Of a DNA stretch of 64,000 bases, positions 17,541 through 26,024 are shown piece by piece. The position numbers and the translations under genes were made by a program. Source of the DNA: Egicoccus sp035462025 (GTDB taxonomy: Bacteria > Actinomycetota > Nitriliruptoria > Nitriliruptorales > Nitriliruptoraceae); contig DATHUR010000181.1 of the NCBI GenBank assembly GCA_035462025.1, positions 28,315 to 92,314 on the forward strand. Reading direction: 5' to 3'. Below the pieces are notes generated by a model. The model was not told where the DNA came from and did not search any database. It saw only the letters and a program-made list of their open reading frames with translations. The first letter of the stretch is position 1. Each line of letters begins with the position of its first letter.

Positions 17541-18938
17541 TCAGCGGGCCGCGGACGTGTCGGCGACGACGGCGTCCCACGCCTTGCGCGCCCCGATCAG
17601 GACCGGGTCCCACAGCGGCGAGAACGGCGGCGCGTACGACAGGTCGACGTTGAGCAGTTCCTCGACCGTCATGTTGTTCCACAGCGCGGCGGCGAACGTG
17701 TCGATCCGCTTGCACGAGCCCTCGCCGCCCACGATCTGTGCGCCGAGGAGGCGTCCCGACCGCCGCTCGGCGACCACCTTGACGTCCATTGTCGCCGTGT
17801 CGGGCCAGTAGCCCGCCTTCGTCGTGGTCTCGACCGTCGCGCAGACCGGGTGGTACCCGGCCGCCTCGGCGTCACGTTCGCCCAGGCCGGTACGGCCGAT
17901 CTCGACCCCGCACACCTTGGTCACCGCGGTCCCGAGCACCCCCGGGAAGGTGGCGTACCCACCGCCGAGGTTGATCCCCGCGACCCGTCCCGTCTTGTTC
18001 GCGATCGTCCCGAGCGCGATCGCCGCCGGGGCGCGAGTGACCCGGTGGTGCACCTCGGCACAGTCCCCCGCCGCCCAGACCCCCTCGACGCGCGTGCGCT
18101 GGCGGACGTCGACGACGACCCCGCCGGTCTCGGGTCCGACCGGGATGCCCGCGTCGCGTGCGAGGGCGCTGTTCGGCCTGGTGCCGAGGCCCAGGATCAC
18201 CACGTCGGCGTCGAGGGTGCCGCTGCCGGTCACCACGGCCCGCGGGGCGCCGTCGGCGTGCTCGACGCCGTCGACGGAGGTGCCCAGGTGCAGTCGGATG
18301 CCCATGCCGCGCATCGCCTGTGCGACCCGCTCCCCCATGTCCGCGTCGAGCGTCGACATGGGCCGATCGGAGCGTTCGACGAGGTCGACCTCGTACCCGC
18401 GCACGACCATGGCCTCGGCCATCTCGAGCCCGATGTAGCCGGCCCCGACGACGACGGCGCGACGCACCTCGCGACCGTCGAGGTGGTCGAGGATGGCCTG
18501 CCCGTCGTCGAGGGTCTGCACCCCGAACACGCCCGGCCCGTCGAGTCCGGGGATGTCGGGGCGCACGGGGGCGGCGCCGGTGGCCAGCAGCAGCTGGTCG
18601 TAGCCGATCTGCTCCTCACGTCCGGCGTCGAGGTCGCGGACCGTGACACGACCGGCCTGGGTGTCGATGGCGACCACCTCGTGGCGGATGCGCGCATCGA
18701 TGGCGTGCTTCTCGCGGAACTGCCGGGGGGTGCGGACCACGAGGTCCTCGCGGTCGTCGACCACCTCACCGATCCAGTACGGGATCCCGCAGGCGGAGTA
18801 CGACGTGTCGGTGCCCCGCTCGAAGACCACGATCTCGAGGTCGTCGGGGCCGCGGCGGCGGCGGGCCTGGCTGGCGGCGCTCATCCCCGCGGCGTCACCA
18901 CCGACCACGACGAGACGCTGCCGCCCGCCGGCGGTCAT
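17541..18938 (-). CDS. FAD-dependent CoA-disulfide reductase-like oxidoreductase
   Basis: A 465-residue enzyme of the pyridine nucleotide-disulfide family. It has an N-terminal FAD loop (VVVGGDAAGMSAAS), the single redox Cys near residue 50 in YSACGIPYWIGE, a NAD(P)H loop (VVVGAGYIGLEMAEAM), and a C-terminal dimerisation domain (PPFSPLWDPV near the end). The single-Cys SACGIPY motif is that of CoA-disulfide reductase and NADH oxidase, which reduce CoA or other low-molecular-weight disulfides. No rhodanese domain is fused. Its ATG overlaps the upstream nitrobindin gene's stop (ATGA), so the two are coupled and may act together against oxidative or nitrosative stress. Confidence 0.88.
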   Translation of the reverse strand: MTAGGRQRLVVVGGDAAGMSAASQARRRRGPDDLEIVVFERGTDTSYSACGIPYWIGEVVDDREDLVVRTPRQFREKHAIDARIRHEVVAIDTQAGRVTVRDLDAGREEQIGYDQLLLATGAAPVRPDIPGLDGPGVFGVQTLDDGQAILDHLDGREVRRAVVVGAGYIGLEMAEAMVVRGYEVDLVERSDRPMSTLDADMGERVAQAMRGMGIRLHLGTSVDGVEHADGAPRAVVTGSGTLDADVVILGLGTRPNSALARDAGIPVGPETGGVVVDVRQRTRVEGVWAAGDCAEVHHRVTRAPAAIALGTIANKTGRVAGINLGGGYATFPGVLGTAVTKVCGVEIGRTGLGERDAEAAGYHPVCATVETTTKAGYWPDTATMDVKVVAERRSGRLLGAQIVGGEGSCKRIDTFAAALWNNMTVEELLNVDLSYAPPFSPLWDPVLIGARKAWDAVVADTSAAR

Positions 18939-19432
18939 GACGCGTCCGCGGTGCGGTGCAGGGTGGCGGCGAGGTGGTGGGTCTCGGGCGTGTCCGCGTG
19001 CGCCATCCACAGGTCGTAGGCGAGCGTGTCGCCCTCGAGCACGAACCGGCGGCGCAGCGCGTGGACGGCCTTGGCCGTCGAGGTGCGGCCGAGACCGGTC
19101 GCCCGCAGGTCGAGCACGCCCTCGTGGAACTCGCCCTCGTCCACCTCGACGATGCCGAACGGGTGGGCGACCACGAGTTCGACGCGGACCGGCCGCTCCG
19201 GTGCCGGGGTCACGACCCGCAGGTACCCGCTCTCGCTGTGCATGGGCGCGCCGGTGGCGGGGTGGCGGGTGCGCTGGGCATAGGCGAAGAACGGCTTGCC
19301 GACGTGGGTGAACGTCACCTGCTCGAGGTAGGTGAAGTCCTCGATGGTCGGGTAGTGGCCGGCGCCCTCGCCGGCCCACGTGCCCGCCAGGCCGGCGAGC
19401 GGCCCGAGGTTCGGGTGCAGATCGACACTCAT
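18935..19432 (-). CDS. Nitrobindin-family heme-binding protein (FABP-like, DUF1794)
   Basis: A 165-residue ten-stranded beta-barrel protein of the nitrobindin family. The N-terminal GxWxGxG motif appears as GTWAGEGAGHYP, and the likely heme-ligating His lies near the C-terminus in ETHHLAATLHR. Family members bind ferric heme and isomerise peroxynitrite to nitrate. It is followed by a coupled flavoprotein disulfide reductase and preceded by an FKBP gene 5 bp upstream, all in one operon. Confidence 0.88.
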   Translation of the reverse strand: MSVDLHPNLGPLAGLAGTWAGEGAGHYPTIEDFTYLEQVTFTHVGKPFFAYAQRTRHPATGAPMHSESGYLRVVTPAPERPVRVELVVAHPFGIVEVDEGEFHEGVLDLRATGLGRTSTAKAVHALRRRFVLEGDTLAYDLWMAHADTPETHHLAATLHRTADAS

Positions 19433-19437
19433 CGCGG

Positions 19438-19818
19438 CTACAGCACGGCGAGCAGGTCGACGACGAACACCAGGGTCTCGCCGGGTGCGATGACGCCGCC
19501 GGCCCCGCGATCGCCGTAGGCGAGGTCGGCAGGGATGATCAGCCGGCGCCGGCCGCCGACCCGCATGCCCTGGACCCCCTGGTCCCACCCGTCGATGACC
19601 TCGCGGGCGCCGAGGCCGAAGGTGAACGGCCCGCGCTCCCACGAGGCGTCGAACTCCTGGCGGTCGGACCAGGCGATGCCGACGTAGTGGACCGAGACCC
19701 GCGTACCGGCGACCGCCTCGTCACCATCGCCGACGACGAGGTCGTCGCGGACCAATTCGCTCGGCGGCGGCGTCCCCGGCTCGGGCAGGTCGGCGGCCGG
19801 GTCGGGTCGCTGTGGCAT
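19438..19818 (-). CDS. FKBP-type peptidyl-prolyl cis-trans isomerase
   Basis: A 126-residue cytoplasmic FKBP domain with a short Pro-rich N-terminus. Typical core features are GTRVSVHYVGIAWSD, the FDASWERGPFTFGLG strand, VIDGWDQGVQGM, and the C-terminal AYGDRGAGGVIAPGETLVFVVDL. It should speed proline isomerisation in folding proteins. It is the first gene of the FKBP/nitrobindin/disulfide-reductase operon. A minus-strand TAACCT at 19898-19903 is a weak promoter candidate. Confidence 0.93.
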   Translation of the reverse strand: MPQRPDPAADLPEPGTPPPSELVRDDLVVGDGDEAVAGTRVSVHYVGIAWSDRQEFDASWERGPFTFGLGAREVIDGWDQGVQGMRVGGRRRLIIPADLAYGDRGAGGVIAPGETLVFVVDLLAVL

Positions 19819-19853
19819 GTCGTGGTCCTGTCGGGCCGCGGCCGTGTCGAGGG

Positions 19854-19867
19854 CACCTCACGAGGTG
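19854..19867. promoter_or_regulatory. Palindrome between the divergent FKBP and antiporter genes
   Basis: CACCTC and GAGGTG are separated by two bases, a 14-bp near-perfect palindrome 36 bp upstream of the FKBP start. It could be an operator; only its symmetry supports this. Confidence 0.3.
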
Positions 19868-19939
19868 AGCGGGGTGGATCGCCGCTGCGCGCGGCCGAGG
19901 TTAGCCCCCTCGGCGATTCGGGGAGGCGCCGCCACGGGG

Positions 19940-19945
19940 TAGCGT
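19940..19945 (+). promoter_or_regulatory. -10 element giving a leaderless antiporter mRNA
   Basis: TAGCGT ends 7 nt before the ATG at 19953, and no ribosome-binding site intervenes. Confidence 0.5.
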
Positions 19946-19952
19946 CGACCCC

Positions 19953-20894
19953 ATGCTGCTGCCCGTCATCGGCGTCGTCGCCGGCCTCGCCCTCCTCACG
20001 CTCTCGGCCGACCAGTTCGTTGCCGGGGCGGCTCGCATCGCTGCCGCGATGCGACTTTCCGCGGTCGTCATCGGCGCCGTCGTGATCGGCTTCGGCACCA
20101 GCGCCCCGGAGATGGTCGTGTCGGCGATCGCCGCCGGTCGGGGCTCACTCGACATCGCGGTCGGCAACATCGTCGGGTCCAACGTCGCCAACCTCAGCCT
20201 GGTGCTCGGGGTGGCGGGACTGGTCACGCCGATCGTGGTCGGCTCGAAGGTCCTGCGCCGCGAGGCACCGCTGTCGCTGGGCCTGACCCTGGTGTTCGCG
20301 GTGCTCGTGCAGGGTGGGCTGAGCCGCTGGAACGCCGTCGTGCTCGGACTGCTGCTCGTCGGCGCGCTGACGGTGATCCTGCGCCAGGCCCGCACCGGGG
20401 ACGACGTGCTGAGCGGCGAGGTCGACGAGTACCTCGGCGACGAGCCGCCCTCGCTGCCCCGCGAGTGGGTCCGCACGGTGCTCGGTCTGCTGGGGACCCT
20501 CGCCGCAGCGCAGATCCTGGTCACCTCCGCGACCACGATCGCCGCGGAGGTCGGTCTCGCCGAGGGCTTCGTCGGCCTGACCATCGTGGCGATCGGGACC
20601 TCGCTGCCCGAGTTGGCCACGGCGGTGCAGGCGGCCCGGAAGGGCGAGACGGACCTGATCGTCGGGAACCTGTTGGGCAGCAACCTGTTCAACGTCGGGG
20701 CCGTCGCCGCGATGGCCGGGCTGGTCGGCCCGGGACCGCTGGCCGACCCGACGATCGTCGGGTTCGCAACGGTGCTTATGGTGGCCGTCGCCCTGCTCGC
20801 GACCCTGTTCATGGCCAGCGGCCGCCGAGTGGTGCGGTGGGAGGCCGCCGTGCTGCTGGTCGGCTACCTCGTCTGCGTGCCGCTGCTGGCCTGA
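19953..20894 (+). CDS. Calcium/sodium antiporter (CaCA family, YrbG-like)
   Basis: A 313-residue integral membrane exchanger with about ten transmembrane helices in two inverted halves. Each half carries the ion-binding alpha-repeat: GFGTSAPEMVVSAIAA near residues 48-63 with the pore acid Glu, and IGTSLPELATAVQAA near 215-229. Following helices contain GNIVGSNVANLSLVLG and GNLLGSNLFNVGAVAA. Length and motifs fit K+-independent Na+/Ca2+ exchangers of bacteria. It exports or balances Ca2+ using a cation gradient. Confidence 0.93.
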   Translation: MLLPVIGVVAGLALLTLSADQFVAGAARIAAAMRLSAVVIGAVVIGFGTSAPEMVVSAIAAGRGSLDIAVGNIVGSNVANLSLVLGVAGLVTPIVVGSKVLRREAPLSLGLTLVFAVLVQGGLSRWNAVVLGLLLVGALTVILRQARTGDDVLSGEVDEYLGDEPPSLPREWVRTVLGLLGTLAAAQILVTSATTIAAEVGLAEGFVGLTIVAIGTSLPELATAVQAARKGETDLIVGNLLGSNLFNVGAVAAMAGLVGPGPLADPTIVGFATVLMVAVALLATLFMASGRRVVRWEAAVLLVGYLVCVPLLA

Positions 20895-20908
20895 GCGGGT
20901 CTCAGGCC
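20888..20908. terminator. Bidirectional hairpin containing both stop codons
   Basis: GGCCTGA (20888-20894) and TCAGGCC (20902-20908) form a 7-bp stem with a 7-nt loop. Each arm includes the stop codon of one of the two converging genes. Confidence 0.45.
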
Positions 20909-21798
20909 TCGTCCTCGGGCGGGTCGGGAGGCGACGGTTGCGGCTCGGTCGGCTGGGGCCGCGGTTCGGGGTCAGGCTCCGGCTCGGTCGGTTCGGACAC
21001 CGTCGGCCCCGGTGCAGGCTCGGTGGGCTCGGGCTCGGTCGGCTCGGGTGCAGGCTCGCTCGGCTCCGGCTCGGGTTCCGGCTCGGGTTCCGGCTCGGAT
21101 TCGCTCGGCTCGGGCTCGGGGGCACTGCGGCGGGGCTGCCGTTCGGCGCGGACCGGCTCGCGCATCAAGCGGTCGAGGTCGTCGTACCACCCGTCCTCGA
21201 CCGCACGGACCGGCCGGTCGAGGTTGACGGCGTCGGGAGCGGGTACGACCTCGGGTCCGTCGCAGTCGGGCCCGGTGAGCTCGCGCACCTGTTCGACCTC
21301 GGTGGGCTGTTCGCCGACCAGGGCGACACGCACACGCAGTTCGGCGACGACCTGCCCGCAGGCGGGCTCGCCGGCGGGCAGCAGACGCAGCGGGGAGACG
21401 GCGAGTTCGCCTGCGCTCATCGGCCGGGCCGCCGGACCGTCGATCACGACCGGGGCGGGACCGTCGTCGGGCCCACGGACAGCCGCGTACACGACCAACC
21501 TCGTGTCGGGGTCAAGGACGCGGCCGTTGCCATCGGTCAGGGCGACCCGCACCGGTGCACGGTGGTCGGGGACGAGGTGCAGCGGGGTCATCAGGTGCAG
21601 TCGCAGGCCGGGTCCGCCGGTCTGTGCGACGGTCACCGCCGTCTCGACCTCCGCATCGCCGGCCGCCGCCCGGACGAGACCGTCGTCCTCCCAGGTCGTG
21701 AGCGCCCACCAGCCGAGGGCGCCCAGTGCGAGCAACCACACCAGCGTCCCGGCCAGAATGCGTCCGGGTCGAACCACCTCTGCGCCCACGTGCCCCAC
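20902..21798 (-). CDS. Membrane-anchored protein with Pro/Glu-rich repeat tail, unknown function
   Basis: I do not recognise a family. The 298-residue protein has one transmembrane helix (about residues 13-32), an extracellular-type beta-rich region (about 45-190) with a single pair of Cys (one in PACGQV, one in PDCDGPE), and a C-terminal tail of about 85 residues made of Glu-Pro-Glu-Pro-Ser and Glu-Pro-Thr repeats. Such tails usually form extended spacers in the cell wall. A similar acidic Pro/Glu/Thr spacer occurs in the LytR_C protein at 22720-23403. The GTG start is the first in frame; a second GTG three codons on is possible. Confidence 0.6.
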   Translation of the reverse strand: MGHVGAEVVRPGRILAGTLVWLLALGALGWWALTTWEDDGLVRAAAGDAEVETAVTVAQTGGPGLRLHLMTPLHLVPDHRAPVRVALTDGNGRVLDPDTRLVVYAAVRGPDDGPAPVVIDGPAARPMSAGELAVSPLRLLPAGEPACGQVVAELRVRVALVGEQPTEVEQVRELTGPDCDGPEVVPAPDAVNLDRPVRAVEDGWYDDLDRLMREPVRAERQPRRSAPEPEPSESEPEPEPEPEPEPSEPAPEPTEPEPTEPAPGPTVSEPTEPEPDPEPRPQPTEPQPSPPDPPEDEA

Positions 21799-21915
21799 CG
21801 TCTTTCCATCGATGCCTGTCGGGCCAGTGTCACCTCCTGGACGCCTGACCGAAGGCGGCCGTTCGGGCCCCCGTCCGGCCGAGGGGACACCGGTCGAGCG
21901 GCCGCTCCCGGCGCG

Positions 21916-22191
21916 TCAGACGCCGCCGGCCACGGCCGGCACGACCGAGACGGTGTCGTCGGCCCCGACCAGCGTGTCGAGACCGGCCCCGGAGCGGACG
22001 TCCTCGTCGCGCACGAAGACGTGGACGAAGCCATGCAGGCCGCCTTCGGCGTCGAGCAACCTTTCGGCGATCCCCGGATGCACCGCGTCGAGGTTGGCGA
22101 TCACGCTGCGCACGTCGGGGCCGGGCACCGCGACCTCGGCCCGTCCGTCGGTGAGCCGGCGCAGGGGCGAGGGGACTCGGACGATGGGCAT
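21916..22191 (-). CDS. MoaD/ThiS-like ubiquitin-fold sulfur carrier
   Basis: A 91-residue beta-grasp protein of the MoaD/CysO type. The start PIVRVPSPLRRLTDGRAEVAV, the central HPGIAERLLDAEGGLHGFVHVFV and the end DTVSVVPAVAGGV match CysO-like carriers, which donate sulfur from a C-terminal Gly-Gly thiocarboxylate. Here one Val follows the Gly-Gly, so a trimming protease would be needed before activation. No activating enzyme or Mec+ protease is adjacent. The ATG has an AGGAG site; the frame is open further upstream but into the divergent response-regulator promoter. Confidence 0.82.
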   Translation of the reverse strand: MPIVRVPSPLRRLTDGRAEVAVPGPDVRSVIANLDAVHPGIAERLLDAEGGLHGFVHVFVRDEDVRSGAGLDTLVGADDTVSVVPAVAGGV

Positions 22192-22279
22192 CGGATCTCC
22201 TCGCGAGCACAGGGCTGGTTCGCGGACGCCGCCGCGGTCGGGCGTCATACTCGCACGAGACCGCGGGAAGGACGCGTGC

Positions 22280-22723
22280 ATGCAGGGCGACCGCCCCGTC
22301 GTCCTCGTCGTCGACGACGAGGAGGACGTCGTCGTGCTGTGCCGCGTGAATCTCGAATTCGAGGGCTACGAGGTCATCGAGGCCGCCGACGGCGAGGACG
22401 CCATGGTCAAGGTGCGCGAGCACCGGCCCGATGCGGTGTTGCTCGACGTGATGCTGCCCCGGCTCGACGGCTGGCAGGTGCTGGCCGCGATCAAGGCCGA
22501 CCCCGACCTCCACGACACGCCGGTCGTGCTGCTGACGGCCAGGATGCTCGACGACGACCAGATCCGGGGCTGGTCTGCGGGGGCGGCCGACTACATCACC
22601 AAGCCGTTCTCGCCGCTGACGCTGTCGCAGGTCCTGCAGGACGTGCTCGCCACGACTCCCGAGGACGAGGAGCGGCGACGCCGCATGATCCTCGACAAGC
22701 TCGAACTGCTGCGCGACTCCTAG
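22280..22723 (+). CDS. Single-domain response regulator (CheY-like receiver)
   Basis: A 147-residue receiver with no output domain. Acidic pocket VVDDEED near residue 11, phospho-acceptor Asp in LLDVMLPRLDGW near residue 55, Thr in LLTAR near 83, and Lys in YITKPFSPLTL near 106 are all present, so it should accept phosphate. The C-terminal 25 residues are charged and helical. No histidine kinase is nearby. The ATG follows GGAAGG. The TAG overlaps the convergent LytR_C gene's stop in CTAG. Confidence 0.9.
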   Translation: MQGDRPVVLVVDDEEDVVVLCRVNLEFEGYEVIEAADGEDAMVKVREHRPDAVLLDVMLPRLDGWQVLAAIKADPDLHDTPVVLLTARMLDDDQIRGWSAGAADYITKPFSPLTLSQVLQDVLATTPEDEERRRRMILDKLELLRDS

Positions 22724-23403
22724 CCGCGATCCGCGCCGACCACGACGTGCACGGTGACCGACTCGGACAGGTTGCCCGGCTGCGGCCGCACGTCACCCGC
22801 GCCGATCGCCGCAGCGACCTGCCGGGCGGCAGCTTCGTTGCCCTCGGTCCACAGCACCGTCGTGACCTGGTAGTCGAGGGCCTGGTTCTCGGCGACGACG
22901 CGGTATCCCTGCCCGCGCAGGTCCTCGGACACCTCGCGCATCGCCACGCCCCCATCGGCCTTGTAGCCGTCGAGGACCTGGATCGAGATGTCGCCGGGCG
23001 GGATCGTCGCGGCCGGCTCCTCGGTGGGCTGCTCCGAGGTCGGTTCGGGCTCCGGCTCGGGCTCGGTCGAGGGCTCCTCGGACGGCTCCTCGGATTCCGG
23101 TTCGGGTTGGTCGGACGCCGTCTCGCTCGGCTCGTCGGTCGCCTCGGGCTCCGACTCCGGCGCGGTCGGCGACGGAGCCGGGTCCGCCGGTTCCGACGTC
23201 GGCTCCTCGGGGGTGGCGGTTGGCTCGGCGTCGGCGCCCTCGTCGCCGGCCGCCAGCGGCTCGGGCTCGGGGGCGTCGTCCAGCGTGCCGACGAACGCGA
23301 AGGCACCCGAGGTCACCGCGATCACGGCGAGGGCCGCACCGAGCTTGCGGGCGACGGCCGCGCCGGTGCCGGACCGTGAGGCTCGCCGTCGCGCCGTGTC
23401 CAT
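22720..23403 (-). CDS. LytR_C-domain membrane protein (VirR-like)
   Basis: A 227-residue protein with a basic cytoplasmic N-terminus, one transmembrane helix (residues 21-40), an acidic Pro/Glu/Ser/Thr spacer (about 45-135) and a C-terminal LytR_C domain (DISIQVLDGYKADGGVAMREV onward). It pairs with a DUF3263 gene 12 bp upstream, as Rv0430 and Rv0431 (VirR) do in Mycobacterium tuberculosis, where VirR affects envelope integrity and vesicle release. A similar envelope role is inferred. Confidence 0.8.
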   Translation of the reverse strand: MDTARRRASRSGTGAAVARKLGAALAVIAVTSGAFAFVGTLDDAPEPEPLAAGDEGADAEPTATPEEPTSEPADPAPSPTAPESEPEATDEPSETASDQPEPESEEPSEEPSTEPEPEPEPTSEQPTEEPAATIPPGDISIQVLDGYKADGGVAMREVSEDLRGQGYRVVAENQALDYQVTTVLWTEGNEAAARQVAAAIGAGDVRPQPGNLSESVTVHVVVGADRG

Positions 23404-23415
23404 CGCTGGAGGCCT

Positions 23416-23709
23416 TTAGCGGGCGTCGGCGCCCAGACGGTTCTCGGCGCGCTGACGCTGGCGGGCGGCACGCAGACGGCGCAGCCGCTTGACCAGCATC
23501 GGGTCGTAGGCCAGGGCCGCCTCGTCGTCGATGACACGGTTGAGCAACTGGTAGTAGCGCGTCGGGGACAGGTCGAACTGGTCCTTGACCGCCTGCTCCT
23601 TGGCACCGGCGTAGCGCCACCACTCACGCTCGAAGTCGAGGATCTGCTGGGCACGCACGTCGATACCCGACGCCTCGGCGGCGGCAGCGAATTCCTGCGG
23701 GTAGGTCAC
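23416..23709 (-). CDS. DUF3263 domain protein
   Basis: The 97-residue protein matches DUF3263, a small actinobacterial domain thought to be helical and DNA-binding-like. The characteristic segment QQILDFEREWWRYAGAKEQAVK is followed by FDLSPTRYYQLLNRVIDD and a very basic C-terminus. The GTG at 23709 has an AGGAG site and gives the family's usual length. It lies just upstream of the LytR_C gene in one transcription unit, a conserved actinobacterial pairing. Confidence 0.88.
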   Translation of the reverse strand: MTYPQEFAAAAEASGIDVRAQQILDFEREWWRYAGAKEQAVKDQFDLSPTRYYQLLNRVIDDEAALAYDPMLVKRLRRLRAARQRQRAENRLGADAR

Positions 23710-23787
23710 GGCGGGCTCCTGGATCGTCCGACGTCGACCAGTGTCCCCCACGAATCACATCCGTGCAACTACACGCGCGTCTTCGGA

Positions 23788-23860
23788 GCCGAGGAGGGGA
23801 TTCGAACCCCTGACCATCCGCTTACAAGGCGGGCGCTCTACCGAACTGAGCTACCTCGGC
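23788..23860 (-). tRNA. tRNA-Thr (anticodon UGU)
   Basis: The 73-nt minus-strand sequence folds as a cloverleaf: acceptor stem GCCGAGG/CCTCGGC, D-arm GCTC/GAGC, anticodon loop CTTGTAA with anticodon TGT, and T-arm AGGGG-TTCGAAT-CCCCT. One C-A mismatch tops the anticodon stem. CCA is not encoded. It reads ACA codons, which are rare in this GC-rich genome. Confidence 0.93.
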
Positions 23861-23890
23861 GAGGTGGGCCCCGGGGAGGGGACCCGGCAT

Positions 23891-23920
23891 GGTGGCGTGG
23901 ACGCTAGCGCCCACGCCACC
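23891..23920 (-). terminator. Hairpin terminator after the S9 peptidase gene
   Basis: GGTGGCGTGG (23891-23900) and CCACGCCACC (23911-23920) pair over 10 bp around a 10-nt loop that is itself partly palindromic. It starts 11 nt past the peptidase stop and separates it from the tRNA gene. There is no U-run. Confidence 0.6.
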
Positions 23921-23931
23921 CGTCACAGCGG

Positions 23932-25974
23932 TCAGCCGACCTGCGGGGACGTCTCGGGGGTCGGCGCCGTCTCGTCGTCGTGCTCGGCGCTCTTGCCGAG
24001 GACGTACCGGTCGTGCCAGTCGAGCACGACCTCGAAGCGCTCGACCCGGTGCTTCGGGCTGCCGCCGCGCGAGAGCTCGTGGGTCTCGTCGGGGAAGCGC
24101 ACCATCTCGGTGGTGACACCCGCCCACTTGAGTGCGGCGAAGTACTGCTCGCCCTGCTCGATCGGGCAGCGGTAGTCCGCCTCGCTGTGCAGCACCAGGG
24201 TTGGTGCGGTGACCGACGACGCGGTCCCGACCGGGCTCGCGGCACGGTGCGCCTCGACCCCGTCCGGCAGCGACGCCGACAGGAACATCCGGTCGAAGTA
24301 GGGCCCGATGTCGGAGGTTGCCGAGAACGACTCCCACTGCAGCAGGCCCCGCTCGACGATCGCGGCCTTGTAGCGGTCGGAGCGGGCGATCAGGCGGGCG
24401 GTCGCATACCCGCCGTACGAGCCACCCATGATCCCGATGCGGTCGGGGTCGGCCTGCGGGAACCGCTCGAGGGTCGCGTCGACGAGCGCCTCGAGGTCGA
24501 GGCTGTCGACCGAGCCGTGATCGGTCCACACGCCGACCACGGCGCGCGCCCACTCGGCTCCACGACCCGACGAGCCGCGCGGGTTGCAGCCGACCGCGAG
24601 GTAACCGGCGCCGGCCTCGACCTGGAACTCGTCGAAGAAGTAGTCGCCGTACTGCGAGGTCGGGCCGCCGTGGATGTTGATCAGCACCGGGACGGACCGC
24701 TCGGCGGCCTCGTCGAAGCCGGAGGGCATGACGGCCCAGGCGTCGATGCGGGCACCCTCGCGCTCGAAGTCGAACCGCTGGGTCGGACGCAGGTCGACCT
24801 TCGCGCGGAAGCCCTTGGTCAGGTCGGTGACGTTGCGTTCGCGACCCTCGTGGAACCACATCAGCTCACCGGGGGTTGCCGGGTCGGTGACGGTGAACGC
24901 AACGGCCGACAGGTCCGGCCGCGCCCCGTACCCGGTGACGCAGCGGCGGCCGGCGACCACGTCGGTGACCGCCGGCGGCGTGTCGCCGTCGGCGTCCCAG
25001 CCGTCGAGGTCGACCCGCACGATCTTGGTGGTCCCCGCGTCCTCGAGACCGATCAGGAACCCGCCGTCGACGAACTGCGGTCCGCGGGTCGCCATGGCCG
25101 GCGCCGCAGGCGACACGTCACGGTCGAGGTGGGCGAGCAGTTCGACCGGCTGGAACGGATACTCCCCATCGGACGGTCGGCACCAGAACACGCCGCTGTT
25201 GCCGGGCCAGTCGAACGGGTCGAGGTGGCCGATGGTGAACAGGCGGCCGTCGGGGGCGTAGCCGACCCAGGCCCACGAGCCGGGGGCCGTGAGCGCGCGC
25301 ACGTCGCCGGACTCGACGTCGAGTTCGAACACCTGCGAGTGCGGTTCGAGGTCGCTGGCGTCGTCGGGCTTGGCGATGAAGGCGATCGCCTGGCCATCCG
25401 GTCGCCAGGCCGGGTCGCCGTGGTCGCGGTCGACGGTGGTGAGCCGGCGCGGCTCGTCGTCGCCGTCGCGGTCGATCGACCACAGGTGGTCGGTGCGGTC
25501 GTGGACCCAGCCGCCGGAGTCGGTGCGGTAGGGCAGTCGCGTGATCCGCTTGGGCCGGCGACGACGCTCGTCGTCGTCGAGGTCGGCCACCTCGGCCGCG
25601 TACGCCGCCGCGACCAGCACGAGCCGCTCGGAGTCGGGCGACCAGGCCAGGTCCGACACACCCAGCGGCAGGTCGGTGCGCTGGATGGCTTCGCCGCCGT
25701 CGGCCTGCATCAGCACGAGTTGTGCCTTGGCCCCCTCGTCAGTGGCGGTGCGCAGGAAGGCGAGGCAGCGGCCGTCGGGTGACCAGCGCGGCGCGCGGTC
25801 GGACGGGCCGTGCGTGAAACGGCGCGTGCGCATGCCGTCGAACAGGTGGATCGAGCGGACCGTGCGGTCGTCCGAGAGGTCGGGCTCGCCGACGACGAAG
25901 GCGACGCGTGTGCCGTCGGGGTGCAGCTGCGGGTCGCCGGGTACGACGAGGTGTTCGAGGTCTTGCGGGCGCAC
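23932..25974 (-). CDS. S9 family (prolyl oligopeptidase/acylaminoacyl) peptidase
   Basis: A 680-residue cytoplasmic serine peptidase. Residues 1-400 form a WD40-like beta-propeller (RAPRWSPDGRCLAFLR, DLAWSPDSERLVLV and similar blades). The C-terminal alpha/beta-hydrolase carries the nucleophile Ser in GIMGGSYGGYATA, an Asp in HSEADYRCPI and the His in PDETHELSRGG. Members release dipeptides or acylated residues from short peptides. The start is GTG. It is the last gene before the tRNA and may be cotranscribed with sigH, 50 bp upstream. Confidence 0.92.
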   Translation of the reverse strand: MRPQDLEHLVVPGDPQLHPDGTRVAFVVGEPDLSDDRTVRSIHLFDGMRTRRFTHGPSDRAPRWSPDGRCLAFLRTATDEGAKAQLVLMQADGGEAIQRTDLPLGVSDLAWSPDSERLVLVAAAYAAEVADLDDDERRRRPKRITRLPYRTDSGGWVHDRTDHLWSIDRDGDDEPRRLTTVDRDHGDPAWRPDGQAIAFIAKPDDASDLEPHSQVFELDVESGDVRALTAPGSWAWVGYAPDGRLFTIGHLDPFDWPGNSGVFWCRPSDGEYPFQPVELLAHLDRDVSPAAPAMATRGPQFVDGGFLIGLEDAGTTKIVRVDLDGWDADGDTPPAVTDVVAGRRCVTGYGARPDLSAVAFTVTDPATPGELMWFHEGRERNVTDLTKGFRAKVDLRPTQRFDFEREGARIDAWAVMPSGFDEAAERSVPVLINIHGGPTSQYGDYFFDEFQVEAGAGYLAVGCNPRGSSGRGAEWARAVVGVWTDHGSVDSLDLEALVDATLERFPQADPDRIGIMGGSYGGYATARLIARSDRYKAAIVERGLLQWESFSATSDIGPYFDRMFLSASLPDGVEAHRAASPVGTASSVTAPTLVLHSEADYRCPIEQGEQYFAALKWAGVTTEMVRFPDETHELSRGGSPKHRVERFEVVLDWHDRYVLGKSAEHDDETAPTPETSPQVG

Positions 25975-26024
25975 GCGCGGGGCTTTCTTCGGGGTCGGCT
26001 TCGACGACCCGCGAAGCTAGCCGC

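Noticed and set aside
20938..23379. A long plus-strand frame across several minus-strand genes
   Set aside because: It reads the complement of the Pro/Glu-repeat protein, the MoaD-like gene and the LytR_C gene, and has no protein features of its own.
20902..23403. Homologous Pro/Glu tails as evidence of a duplicated gene pair
   Set aside because: The tails are low-complexity and easily arise independently; the folded parts of the two proteins are unrelated.
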